From: Trichosporon coremiiforme
Taxonomy: Eukaryota > Basidiomycota > Tremellomycetes > Trichosporonales > Trichosporonaceae
Direction of reading: 5' to 3'
NCBI GenBank assembly: GCA_039545355.1
Contig: BCJJ01000014.1
Location: 995,914-1,059,913 of the forward strand
DNA length: 64,000 nucleotides
Part shown: positions 11,601 through 21,948 of the stretch, one piece after another
Position numbering within the stretch: the first letter of the stretch is position 1
Layout: each line of letters opens with the position of its first letter
Translations under genes and position numbers: made by a program
Notes under the pieces: generated by a model
The model's database searches: none
What the model was told of the DNA's origin: nothing
What the model saw: only the letters and a program-made list of their open reading frames with translations

Positions 11601-12956
11601 ATCCGAGATTGTTCTCGTTCTGGTAGGCGAGGATCGCAGCCTCGGCGGCGGCGTCGGCCTCAGTGTCAGCACGCGTGTCGAGACCGAGCTGCTCGGCCTT
11701 GAACTGCTGCCAGTCACGGCCGCGCTGCCAGCCGCTGGAGGCGAAGGCGACGTCCTCGTCACGAAGGCAGAGGGCGCGCACGACGAGAGCAGAGGTGCGG
11801 ACGTTGGGGACAACATCGCGGGCGAGCATCTCGTTGTAGATGTCGAGAATCGGAGCAATCGACTGTCCACGCTCACGGTGGCGGAGCAGCTTCAGGATAC
11901 AGTTGTTGTACGTCTGCACAGAGTATCCAGCAGGGAGGGGGTACTTAGCAACGAGGGCCGGGTCGCCTTCAGCAGGCTCAGCCGCAGAGCGGGGGGTGCG
12001 GTAGTGCGCAATGAGGGCCTCGGCCTGGTCAGCGGGGGCGTGGAAGATGGCGTCGTAAATGGCCTTGTCGCGCTGCTCAGACGACTCCTTAGCGAGCGAG
12101 GCGGCGATCTCGTCGGCATCGGAGCGCACGACCGACGCAGTCGAGTTGCGGCGCACCTGGATGCGATTGTTCGGTCGGGAGAGGTCGAGACCAGCCAGGT
12201 CCATGAGGACCCGGTTCGGCTGCTTGATGCGGGCACTCTCGGCTGAGGGCGTGGCTGACACAAGCTCGGGTTCGGACGGCAGGCGGGTGGCGCGGGTCGA
12301 GAAAGCACGCGCGGCACCGAGACGCTGGGGCGCGGCTCCGGGGATCCAAAGCGCTCCTCCCGGGGCGGCGTCGGCGGGCAGAGCAGCCCAGCTCGGGTAC
12401 GCAATCGAAGCACGCTTGGCGGCCTCTCGCTCCTCCGGGATCTCAATCGCACGCACCTGGCGCGATCCGGCGCGGGCAGCAAGGCGCTGGCGGAGGACAA
12501 CCGTCTGCGTTGTCGGCTCGTCACGGGCCGAAGTCGAGATGCGCTGCTTCAGAGCGAGGTGAGCACGCTGGCGGTACTTGGCGTCCGAGTCGTCAGCAGC
12601 GTTCACTCCGGTCGAGGCGTCGGCGCCGGGACCGTGGGACATGGAGAGGAAAGCACGAGCATGTCCAGTGTAGCCGCCACCGCTCGAGGCGCCAGAGTAG
12701 CCGGCGCGACCAGCGCCGCCGGCAGCACCGCCGCTGGCACCAGACGCAGCCGAAGCACCCTGGGTGGCGAGGGCATTGGCGCCGGGGGTCTGGAAGTGGT
12801 GAAGGAGGGAGGGGTTGGAGGTGAAGAGGTCGGGTTGGTGAGAGTGCGACTGCAATCGCCACAGGGGACGGATATGCGTCCTGAAAATGTCAGTTGGTGA
12901 TGTCTAGGTGACTGCCGATGGCGAGGGAGGGGTACTCACGCGGCCTTGCCGAGCAT
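8665..12956 (-). CDS. Pentatricopeptide-repeat protein, probably mitochondrial RNA-binding
   Basis: A 17-nt first exon (12940-12956, MLGKAA) is joined across a 59-nt intron (12881-12939; branch CTGAC, acceptor TTTTCAG) to one long exon ending at 8665, giving about 1,410 aa. The N-terminus is rich in Arg, Ser and Ala and poor in acidic residues (THIRPLWRLQSHSH), as in mitochondrial presequences. The C-terminal half has a run of PPR units, for example HLYLYNTIISKLSKARK, SSVTYGAVINACCRVGDEE and TYKLLLDAFG, each of about 35 residues. More degenerate helical repeats fill the middle. Family knowledge: such long fungal PPR proteins (CYA-5/Ppr-like) act on mitochondrial mRNA stability or translation. 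The exact target cannot be told from sequence. The opposite strand is also open for more than 1,100 codons, a codon-bias shadow. Confidence 0.9.
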
Positions 12957-13547
12957 GGTGATGGGGGAGGGGGAGCCCTTAGGGGGGCTGTGTTGGGAGT
13001 GGGGGTGGGATAGTGGTGTGTCGAAAGGACGATGTTGCGACGGCTATGTCGGTGGTTGCGGGGTGTCTTTTGAGCGCGTGCCAAAAAATCCGAGAGACGC
13101 CCGACTCGTAATCCCCGTGCCGAGATGGCAGCGCCCGTGCCTGAGCCCATTAGTGACTCGGAGGTGATTTCCTAATAACCCCGCGTTGTTCCGATAATCC
13201 ACGGCCCTGAAGTCTCTTTAATCCCTCACAACCTCTAAGAGCCCTTATTTCGAGTGACTTCCACTGCGCTCGAGTTCTGCATCATGCAGTGCAGCGAGCA
13301 CGCACCGCGTATGACAATCTTACATGCGTCTATGTACAGAGCCAGGGTACACAAGTACAATTCGTCGATTCCATGTGCAGAACAACAGTAATCTATGGCC
13401 ATCGGGCATCCAAAGCCGATGCCGGCGGCATCCACAAGCGGCGACTGCGACTCATCCGGCCTAATCCCCCTCGGCCCAACGTCATCCCAAGCTAGCTTGA
13501 TCCAGCCGAGGTCTGTGCTCCAGCCTCAAGCCGAAGCCATCCAGAGT
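12957..13547. other. Intergenic region
   Basis: Promoter and 5' UTR of the PPR gene and 3' flank of the RING gene. The stretch at 13160-13260 is comparatively AT-rich. No gene or RNA is evident. Confidence 0.4.
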
Positions 13548-14742
13548 CTACCCTCCTCTCGCGTCGTCCTCGCCTGCATACCGCACTCGCGACTCGAGGA
13601 GGATCACACTCCCGATCCGTGATCCTATCGGTCCCAGTCCACCTGGAATCGGCTTGCGGCATACCTGGCGTTAGCTCTCGATACCATGACCCCAGCTAGT
13701 CACTCACGGGACATTCACCCTCAATAACCCACCCGTCACCGACGTGCCACAGCCCCTTGACGGGGTTATCGACGCGCGGCTCCTCGTCACCGGCGGCAGC
13801 GGCAGCCGCATCCGCCGCACTCATCCCGGTCGCCTCGTACTGCGCCTGATGCCTCTCTGTGGCTTCTGTGCGAGCACGATCTCGAATCTGGTCCTCGGTC
13901 CAGTGCGGCGGCTGGGCGGTGTGTCTTCCTCTGCCTCGGCCTCGCCCTCTCCCCCGTCCACGACCTCTAGGCGCGTCCGGCCATGGATTCACTTGTCGTC
14001 CGAGCGAGGCGACCATGGAAGAGTGCAAGCACGAGTAGCACAGCACATGTCCGCACGGCGTCAGTGCCGGCGCCGTCGGAGCGCAGAAGCACACGGGGCA
14101 GTCTAATGTCAGCTGAGTGGACGGCCTCCGTAGCTCACTGAAAGCGCTCAGCGCATCGTCCTCAGCAATAGCGCTTTTCACTTCCTTCACTGGCCGCGGT
14201 GGAGCAGGCGCATGATCCAGAAACTGGATACTCTCGTCCATGCCCGGCTCGTCGTCGGGGATCTCGATCACTTCCGGCGCCATAGCGCGCCCCTTGCCCT
14301 TCTCCTGGGCCGTGAAGCGGCGCGGCAGGTCGTCGCTGCTCGTGCTGCGTGTTATTCTGGGACTGGCGAACGGCACGAAGGCGTCCTGGCCAGCGACCGG
14401 GTCGTGCGGAGGCGAGTGTGGGGAAAGTGGAGGGTCTTCCTCGAATTGCTGTTGTGGTCGTTCCGGGCTGGCGGTACGGGGATCAGCCCTCTCACGCGTG
14501 CGTAAGCGCGGCAAGCGACGTTGCTGTTCCTCGTCAACAGTCTCTACGTCGGTCGAAGTAGTGGAGCGCGTCGAACGAGTGCGCGCCCGCTTCGGGCTCG
14601 AGGCGCGGGTGCCGTCCCTCAGTCGTCGGCGGGGCGGGAGGACAACGTCGGCGAGCGTCGGGGCTGCGTGCTCCTCTGTCCAGATGTCTGTCGAACGTTG
14701 TTCGTGCAGCCTGTCGTGCCGCGACGGGGAGCCTGGCGGCAT
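13548..14742 (-). CDS. RING-finger protein with a long insert between zinc-ligand pairs
   Basis: The first exon starts MPPGSPSRHDRL and is followed by a disordered Arg/Ser/Pro-rich region. It then enters a C3HC4-like RING: CPVCF, then CGHVLCYSCLH about 15 residues later. The last CxxC pair (CPVCRKPIPG) lies about 100 residues further on, across a 43-nt intron (13665-13707) and beyond an RG-rich low-complexity insert and an Ala run. The protein ends at the TAG at 13548-13550. A second likely intron at 14103-14138 (36 nt, GTGAGCT to AGCTGACATTAG) is a multiple of three with no stop, so it stays open if retained. Removing it puts the first Cys pair directly after SAF. Length is 371 or 383 aa. 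Family knowledge: RING proteins act as E3 ubiquitin ligases. The SUMO-targeted ligase type is possible because of the acidic IEIPDDEPG patch, but this is an inference. Confidence 0.8.
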
Positions 14743-15444
14743 GGGTGTGGGCGATGGTGTAACGAGCTGCTTGGTGATCGCTCGGAGCGTTCATCAGGCA
14801 TCCGAGTTAACGTTACCCGGAGCGAAGTAGGCGGGCGCGGTGGCGAAGGCGCGGGAGTATTTGCCGTGCCTAATCGTGGACGGGGAAGGTCCCTTTCGCT
14901 CAGCGAGTGCCGATGTCGGACTTCCGAGTGACGCCTACGTCAGTGACGATGAACGACTGCACACAGAGAACATTCGGGAGTGCTCAATGCGATGACTATG
15001 CGATCTAGCGAGCGACAGACAACGTTGAACTGGAAGCCGTAAGCGCGTCTCGTCGCACGAATAGGTCACGTATGATGGAGTGCGGAGTCCCCGCACTACC
15101 GTCCCTTTAGTTTTTTGTCGTCTTGTGTAGCCCTCTCGTGAGCCCTGACCACCTGATGCGCCTCTGCTTTACGCAGCCGTCCGTTGCGCTGTCGCATTTT
15201 TCGTGCAGAAACATCTCGTGAAATCGATTCATATCGCATGCAGAATGTCGGACCCGAGCTCATGTAGAGCGCAGTGACGTTTGAGGTCATGAAAAGAGTG
15301 ACTCAAGCATCGCCAGAGACACTTACGTAACTGGCCAAAAAGGTTCCGCCCGCAAAGAAATCCAATCCACCGCCAGCGTGCAGCGGCACCGTTCTCATTG
15401 TGGAGAGGCTCGTTCTCAACAATAACCACAACCCATTCATCACA
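14743..15444. promoter_or_regulatory. Divergent intergenic region between the RING gene and eIF1A
   Basis: The two flanking genes are transcribed away from each other, so this region of about 700 bp must hold both promoters. No clear TATA box is seen. No RNA gene is evident. Confidence 0.4.
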
Positions 15445-16309
15445 ATGCCCAAGGTGTGTACGGAGCTGGCACTGAGCGTTGGTGATAACAGCTGACAATC
15501 CCAGGCTAAAGGAAAGGTGCGCGAAATCCGTTTCGGTCGGGTCTCGGGTGGCGGCGCGATGTGGCCTTCGGAAGCCCTTCCCCGGCCTTCCGTCATCGCG
15601 ATTAAGACTCGCCGCCCGACCCGGTCATCTAACAGGAACATCGCTGACGTGTGTAGGGAGGCAAGAACAGGCGTAGGGGAAAGAACGACGGCGAGGGCGA
15701 CAAGCGCGAGCTCGTCTTCAAGGAGGACGGACAGGGTGAGCTTCCCCCACTGGATGATGAGCTGACACGACAGAGTACGCTCAGGTCGTCAAGATGCTCG
15801 GAAACGGCCGGTTAGAGGCCAAGTGCCAGGACGGCGAGACGCGTCTCGGCCAGATCCGCGGTCAGATGCGCAAGAAGGTGTGTACTCTTGCTGTACGCTA
15901 CAGAGGATGTGATGACGTCTGAACGTCTCCGAGCGCCTTCCTCGGACGGCTTAGCCGCCATGACTGCTGTATCGCAACCATAGCTGCCCACAGACGGGAC
16001 ATTAGCTAACACGCAGGTCTGGATTACGACCGGTGACATCATCCTCCTCTCGCTCCGCGAGTTCCAGGACGACAAGGCCGACGTTATCCACCGTTACACC
16101 CCCGACGAGGCGCGTAACCTTAAGACCTACGGCGAGCTCAAGTCCGACTTCACCATCAACGAGGCTGCCGACGGTGACGCCGGCTCCTCCGACGAGGAGG
16201 GCGGTATCGAGTTCGAGGAGGCCGAGATTGACGACCTTTGTGAGTATTCGCGGGGGCGGCTCAGCCGCCATAGCTTGACATTCGATCAAGGGCAAGCTAA
16301 CCCACAGAG
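15445..16309 (+). CDS. TIF11: Translation initiation factor eIF1A
   Basis: Five coding exons (15445-15453, 15505-15516, 15657-15735, 15774-15877, 16017-16239) plus the last two bases of the stop at 16308-16309 give a 142-aa protein. It starts [17 protein letters not shown], continues through the OB-fold with [14 protein letters not shown] and GQMRKKVWI, and ends with an acidic tail EEAEIDDL, matching eIF1A in length and order. eIF1A binds the 40S A-site region and supports scanning and start-codon selection. The first two exons are only 9 and 12 nt. The TAG stop is split by the last intron: T at 16239, AG at 16308. If that 68-nt intron is retained the frame continues for about 70 codons to 16457. 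Confidence 0.95.
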
Positions 16310-16495
16310 AGTTCTCCGTTGCATCCGGACCACAACCACATTATACGTACCCTGTGCCGCGAGGCTTATGTATCTATGTGTGGCGATAGACAGGGGGTGC
16401 AGCATTACGACTGACGAGTTCCTCAGGCGCAGATCACTAATCGTTCAGCTTGTATAGGAGCTTTGTTCATTCTAGCAGTCTACAATCTACAAGCT

Positions 16496-17526
16496 TCACT
16501 TGCCCTCCACCTTCGTCTCTCCCTTCTTCTCCTCCTTGTCCGGAAGGGGCAGAGTCTTGACAACCTTAGCCGGGTTGCCAACCACGACAGACCGCGGCGG
16601 TACGTCCTTGGTAACCACTGAGCCGGCCCCAATCGTGCTCCCATCGCCCACAGTAACGCCGCCAAGGATGATGACGCCGCCGCCGACCCAAACGTCGTCC
16701 CCGATCGTGATGGGCGACGCCCACTCGGCTCCGTTCAGGCCGTCACGCTCCTCGGGCATGATGGGGTGCTGGGGGGTGTAGAATTGCGCGTTGGCGCCGA
16801 TCATGGTGCGCGAGCCGATCTTGACTGGTCTGTCAGCGCTATACTTGGGAAGGCACAGATTCCTGGTGGGGATGGGAAGTAGGGAGTAGAGGTGGTGGTG
16901 AAGACGGGTCGACCGTAAGAGCTGTACGCACTCGGACACACGTCCAGGAATGTCGCGTTCGGACCGATGAACACGTCGTCGCCGATGGAGACATTGAATC
17001 CCTGCTCGTCAGCTGAACCGTACGAATCTGAGAGGTGCCTCTGCTATCCTCCCCCTTGTCTCCAAGCTCAACTGCAACCGGCCCGTCTCTCTGCCTCACG
17101 AGGAACCGGGCGCCGCAAAACGTCGCGCAGCCTCGTTGCCCATCTCCAGCCTGCAGCCCGACCCTCCAGCCTCCGGCTCTCGGGATCACTCACATATTCA
17201 CACAAGAACGGCGCGGCAATGAAGATCCTCTTCCTGTCCTCGTACCGGAGGTCCAAGAACCCGTTCCACATCGCCATCCTCCGGCCCATGTCGAGCTCCA
17301 TGTTGCCCTTCTGCAGCAGGGCGAGGGCGTGGTTCCTCAGTTTGTCGAGGTAGGCGTCGCCGGCAATGTATGGCTTGCCGGCGCGCATCTGCTCCAAGGC
17401 GCTGGTGTCGTCCTCTTTCGCGGGGGTGACTTGGGGCTTGGCGAGGGGGAGGTCGTGAAGCGGATGAGAGATCTTGGGGGCTGGGGTGGAGGTGCCCGTC
17501 ACAGGGGTTGAGATGCCGGTGGCCAT
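16496..17526 (-). CDS. Maltose/galactoside-type O-acetyltransferase, left-handed beta-helix
   Basis: Three exons (17194-17526, 16932-17001, 16496-16824) give 243 aa. The N-terminal Mac domain reads EQMRAGKPYIAGDAYLDKLR and LLQKGNMELD. It is followed by hexapeptide repeats (VSIGDDVFIGPNATFLDVCP, IKIGSRTMIGANAQFYTP, ITIGDDVWVGGGVIILGGV, VGDGSTIGAGSVVTKDVPP, VVVGNPAKVV), the acyl-CoA-binding beta-helix. The His in QHPIMPEERD is the likely catalytic base. Family knowledge: these enzymes transfer acetyl from acetyl-CoA to sugars. The natural substrate of fungal members is poorly defined. The second donor GTGCGT at 16931 is needed to keep DVCPIKIG intact. The gene converges with eIF1A. Confidence 0.9.
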
Positions 17527-18284
17527 TATGCTGAGCTGGGAGATGGGAAGTTGTGAAGAGGAGGAGGTAAAGCTGGTGAACTGGTGAACGGTCGAAGAAA
17601 GTAGGAACGAGTTGGTGAGTTGTGAAGAAGCAAGACGCGCTGTAGACCCGGCCCGGTGTTGGTGATGACGTTAGTTACCGTGTGGGCGGCCGGTACCGAG
17701 ATCACCGCCAAGTTCGGGCCGTCTCCGATACCACCAGCTTCCACCTCGCCTTTCCACTCTCCCTCACAACAGTCGCCAAGGGGGGCCAAAGTCCATTAGT
17801 CATACATGCTGTGCGCGCGCTACGTGTCTCAATAACAAACAGCACGCACAGAAAGAGCAGCTTCGGTCGGTTGTCGAGTGGGAGGTGTTGTAAGGCAAGG
17901 GAGGGAAATTGCCCGAGCCTGTCAGAAACCGGCCGAGATGACTGACACGAACCATCGCGGCCCATTCTGCACGTCTGCTTTTCCAACATGCGACCCGGGG
18001 ACGGCTTGGCGTTGTTAGCAGGAGAACGGAACTTGTCTGTCTCGCTGCATTGTCTGTACGGAGCTCTTGCACTGAACTCTCAGAAGGCACACTGTTGTCG
18101 ATCTGACAGAGTCCAGAGTTCTCGATCCATCGATCCCCTTCTTGGCCAAAAATTCCTCACATCACCACTCTTACTGCTTAAACCACTTCATTCCCAGACA
18201 GCCACGAAGTCGAGACACCTACCTTGTCCCAGTGTTGAGTCGCAGCTCGTCCGCATCCCCAGCACGAACGCCGCGACTATTACA
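17527..18284. other. Intergenic region upstream of the acetyltransferase and of the tRNA-Ser locus
   Basis: The acetyltransferase promoter lies here. Several short frames on both strands have no recognisable content. Confidence 0.35.
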
Positions 18285-18358
18285 GGTATTGCGGCGGAGT
18301 GGCCGTCGCTATGAAGTCGAACTCTGAACCTTTCTTACGGCGATTTCCGTCAATGCCT
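18285..18358 (+). pseudogene. Probable degenerate tRNA-Ser copy
   Basis: The first 18 bases differ at only two positions from the start of the intact tRNA-Ser 180 bp downstream, including GGCGGAGTGG of the D arm. The 7-base ends GGTATTG and CAATGCC can still pair as an acceptor stem (one G-U). The T-arm lacks the TTCRA motif and the anticodon arm is not foldable. This looks like a decayed duplicate, but it is a manual comparison. Confidence 0.45.
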
Positions 18359-18463
18359 GCCATCTCAATCACCCAGAGACCCCCGGACCGTCCGCCAACA
18401 ATCTCCGTTCCCTCCGAGAGCGCGTTCGGGCCACAATCCCGCTTCACAAGCGCTGAGCATGTC

Positions 18464-18556
18464 GGTGTTGTGGCGGAGTGGTTAACGCGATTGACTAGAA
18501 CGTGAACGTTCCATCAATTTCCTTCGGGAGCACATGTTCGAATCATGTCAACATCG
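18464..18556 (+). tRNA. tRNA-Ser (AGA) with intron
   Basis: The acceptor stem GGTGTTG pairs with CAACATC. The D arm is GCGGAGTGGTTAACGCG. The anticodon stem ATTGA/TCAAT holds the loop CTAGAA, anticodon AGA, followed by an intron of about 13 nt. A long variable arm (TTCC/GGGA) identifies a class II tRNA, and the T arm is ACATG-TTCGAAT-CATGT. A TTTT terminator follows. Confidence 0.9.
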
Positions 18557-19251
18557 TCTAGAGCTTCTCTTTTGTATGTTTGGGGTTCTGGGATGTTGGA
18601 GAAGTAGTGATGAGGTCGGAGGAGTGGAAAGAAGGTTGGAGGGGAGTGATTTGAGGTGGTGTGGTGGGTGGTGTGGAGTGGCGGGTGGAGGTTGAAGTGG
18701 GGCGCAATTCGGTCGTTTTCAATCGGTCAGTGAGTCTGTGCTGAGGTGCATGGTACAGAATGCATGGCGAGTGTATGAAGTGTATTGTGCTGGCTAATGC
18801 TCTGCCGTGTGTGAGAGACTTGGTGGGTGGTCTATGATAAGTCATGGATATGGTGTGAGACACAGGATGGGAGATCATCTATAGGGTGCGATAGCGATGA
18901 GATACAGTGTGCAGGACAAGATGATGGATCATTGATGCTTGTATGCGTGAACAGGAAACGTACAGGTTACAGTTGAGTGTGATTGGAAGTGGCAGGCAGC
19001 CAAAGCGTTATGCACGATCGGAACTAAGCACAATCGGGCTCGGCGCTGGTGGACCAGCACTCCGACCTGGGACGCTGCCTCCCTTGACGCTGCCTCCCTT
19101 CCCTCGGGAACCCGGGGTAGCTGGGAAGACCTTCCTCCGTCAACTCAGCACTGCATACGGAGGTGGTGGTGCTGGTGACTCCGCTGCTGCAGTTGCTGAA
19201 CGCTTTGCGGATGCGCGAGGGGCCAAAGTTGGTGACAGGGGGCTCGCGATG
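18557..19251. other. Intergenic region, GT-rich
   Basis: The strip at 18590-18700 is rich in GGT/GGAG on the plus strand. From 19000 a short stretch faintly resembles a 5S rRNA core, but it lacks the full structure. No gene is supported. Confidence 0.35.
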
Positions 19252-20207
19252 TTATGCTGGTCCACACGTTGTCTTGCTTGAGCCGCTGAAGGGAGGAAAG
19301 CTAGTAAGCTTGGGTCTTTCGCCGTAGTCGCCAGAGCAGGAGGACAGGCACCTATGGCTGGGCTCCGCGGGCTGAGTATCGTGGTGGCTAGCGCTCACGC
19401 TGCTCCGCCTCGACCCAGGCTGAGGGTACAGCACCTCGTATGACAGAAGCGGTAGCGGTGTCACGTCGGCATACTGGGGCAGCGGCTTGCGGAGCAGCTG
19501 GGGAACGACACGACACTCGATCACGTCGCGATGCTCCACGCCGTAGACTGCGGGTACGTCGTGGTCCAAGACGCGGTGATCGTGGACCCAGAGTCTGGAG
19601 TTAGCTACGAGCTCAGGTACGGTAACTGGACTCACTCAAGGAAGAGCGGTCCAAGACCCAGATGCTTGTAAATGTCGTGCGCAAACTTCGCCTTGATGTG
19701 TCCGAACGTGGTCCTCTCCCCTTGCCAAGGAAGACAGTACACGCGTTTGTGCCTGCCAAGGCATACTTTGATGAGGAAGTCTGAAGTCAGTCTCCCCCTC
19801 GTACGCCTCCACCGAACGCCCACTGTCTGTCCCGCAACACACTCACGCTCGTGCTCCCTCTCACACGCCACCCAGCTCTCAGCCGCCTCTGTCCACGGTG
19901 CGGACGTGGGACCGACAATCTCATGCAACACGCGCCGGTACCTCGCCGGCACTACGCGGGGCGAGTAGGTAGGAACGGGATACCGCGTTCCGTCCGGTGT
20001 GTCCTCCGGCCAGTCTTCGAACTCAGGCTCGGGCGGTGATCGGGGAAGGAAAGGCTTGATATGAGGCTCGATGCCGTGCGGAGGGTAGCCGCAGACGCAT
20101 ACCGGCTGCGCGGCGTCTGGCAGCGGTTTTCGGGGAAGAAGGTGCAGCGTGAGGAGGACGCGGGAGAAAACGTTTCGCCGCCGCGGTGGCTCGCAGAGCT
20201 CAGTCAT
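19252..20207 (-). CDS. Protein of unknown function, possible ubiquitin-like fold
   Basis: Three exons (19847-20207, 19636-19780, 19252-19594) splice in phase through introns of 66 and 41 nt (branches ACTGAC and GCTAAC) into 282 aa. The N-terminal third is Pro-rich, with YPVPTYSPRVVPARYRRVLHE. The central part (HFLIKVCLGRHKRVYCLPW, then a Lys-rich helix, then GPLFLELWVHDHRVL and VYGVEHRDVIECRVV) has the strand-helix-strand rhythm of a beta-grasp domain. The last 80 residues are Ser/Pro-rich and probably disordered. I do not recognise a named family, and the fold suggestion is an inference. Confidence 0.7.
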
Positions 20208-20784
20208 TGGGCTCTTCGGCGAACGGGGCGGGAAGATGAAGCCAGGGGATGTGAAGGGAGGCGAGGAGTTGAGAGGGTGAGGAGAGGCGGGAAAAGGTGA
20301 GGTGCGGGAAGTTGTTGACGTGTGTTCTTAGCTACGAGTAGACTCATTTGTACCAGTCATGTATCCGACCTTATCCACATTGTGATCGGTGGTCCATGCT
20401 CGACGGGCACAGCCGTACAACCGAAGGACTGCGCGACTGCACTGCACCGGTTGGAGCTCAGACGTCATTGCAAGTTCCGCTGATCAGTGGTGCACACATC
20501 CATGCGTCTTCTTCTGCATCTGCATAGACATGCCGCAGATATGCAAACGCAGGACAACGCCTGACCACGAGGACGAGATCTCGCCGTCATCGGTTCGGCC
20601 TCCACCTCCGCCATTATTCCTGGAAGTCACATCCACGCCACCCGACCCGATGATGCGCTGTCACCGACCGGCAGACTGAGTTGTCACTTCCAGAGTTCGC
20701 TTGCATTCGCACGGACGCTGGAGGAATGGAGCGACAGATGCAAAAAAACATGCAAAAGGTAAGGGAGTAATTGAATACTCGATT
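20208..20784. other. Intergenic region
   Basis: The promoter of the minus-strand 282-aa gene and the pol III terminator of the tRNA-Leu gene (a run of A on the plus strand at about 20741) lie here. Confidence 0.4.
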
Positions 20785-20888
20785 TGACAAGAGTGGGATT
20801 CGAACCCACGCCCGAAGACTGCGAAATTCAACTGCTCGGAAGCAGAGGAACCTGAACACAGCGCCTTAGACCGCTCGGCCATCTTGCC
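20785..20888 (-). tRNA. tRNA-Leu (CAG) with intron
   Basis: Read on the minus strand, GGCAAGA pairs with TCTTGTC as acceptor. The D arm is GCCGAGCGGTCTAAGGC. The anticodon stem CTGTG/CGCAG holds anticodon CAG, interrupted after position 37 by an intron of about 25 nt. A long variable arm and TGGG-TTCGAAT-CCCA follow. A T-run lies downstream. Confidence 0.9.
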
Positions 20889-21948
20889 TACGACGTTGAT
20901 TGGCGAAAGTCGTACTTCAGCATGCGTCACTGACCACGTGACGTTAGCTGCTCTCTCGTCTGTGTATGAGGCAAGCATGCAGGTCGATCACCACCTCAAT
21001 TGCTTGGTGCCAGAAAGAACATGGGAAGTGGCGCTGCCCCGCGAGAGTTGAAGTGGGCGTGTCGCGGGTCGTCCGTTCTCGGCGTAGCTGATTAGAGCTG
21101 CTCTCCCGTCTCTGCTCGTACCGAGAATCACTGCGGCTTGCTTGCTGAGGCCAATGATTAGCCCGGCTGCACCAGAGTAGCGATAGTCATCCTCTCGCGT
21201 CTGAACCTCGGAGACTAAGACTCTGGAAGCTTGCCTCGGCTCTGGCGACTGATCTGCGGAGGTTGGTGTCCCCCATTTGCCACCGCCACTGGTGCCAAAC
21301 AGTCAACTCGACCTTCTTGCATTCTTCAACTTCTCCACTACACTACACTTACAACACCAGCATTTCCTCTGAGCTCGTCAACGGAGGCACCCCCAACTGA
21401 CTCCTACCTCAAGCTCGCAGCAGCTTCACACCCGGCCACGAAACGCAAACGCGAAACTTCGGAGTTAGACTTGTTGGCTGTCTGCAAACACAGGCAAGCC
21501 GTGGCTGCCAACTCCGCAGCACCCAATCCCCCTGTGCCAACGAAGAAGCCATTCACGTCCTCTGCATCTTCCTACCCCAGTCATCGCCAACGCCCATCCC
21601 CGCTGATCCTCTACAGCGACGACGACGAACGCGATCCCACATTCACCGAGGAGATCGAGAGTGTGGCGAGGCGGCGGATGCCCGTCCGCCGACCGCCGCA
21701 CAACGGCCCTCCAGCCAAGGTGATTAAACGCCTTTCCGCTCATCTAGAGGCGGTCTTGAAGGAATCCCGCGAGCTCATCGCCCAAATCTACCGGCGGCAG
21801 GCGGAAAGAATGAGGCGGGAACGACATCGGGAACGCCACGACCCTCTTGCACAGGTGCTGGTGGAGTTTGAGCCCTGGATCGACCTTGCCGCCGCACTTG
21901 GTGGTTTTACTAGATATCATCGGATAAAAGCCTCTATATCTGTGACTG
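20889..21948. other. Intergenic region with an open frame that may be a small basic protein
   Basis: A plus-strand frame is open from about 21231 to 21986, but its first ATG is at 21679, giving about 103 aa. The translation has a Lys/Arg-rich helical segment (KVIKRLSAHLEAVLKESRE, then RRQAERMRRERHRERHD) resembling a basic coiled coil. It is a candidate terminal exon whose upstream exons I could not place. It abuts array A. Treat as tentative. Confidence 0.3.

Noticed and set aside
8935..12246. 1,103-codon open frame on the plus strand
   Set aside because: It lies antisense to the PPR gene, and its Val/Gly/Glu-rich composition is what a codon-biased GC-rich gene gives in that frame.
18990..19080. 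Possible 5S rRNA gene
   Set aside because: Only a short core-like stretch is similar. Stems and a terminator could not be placed.
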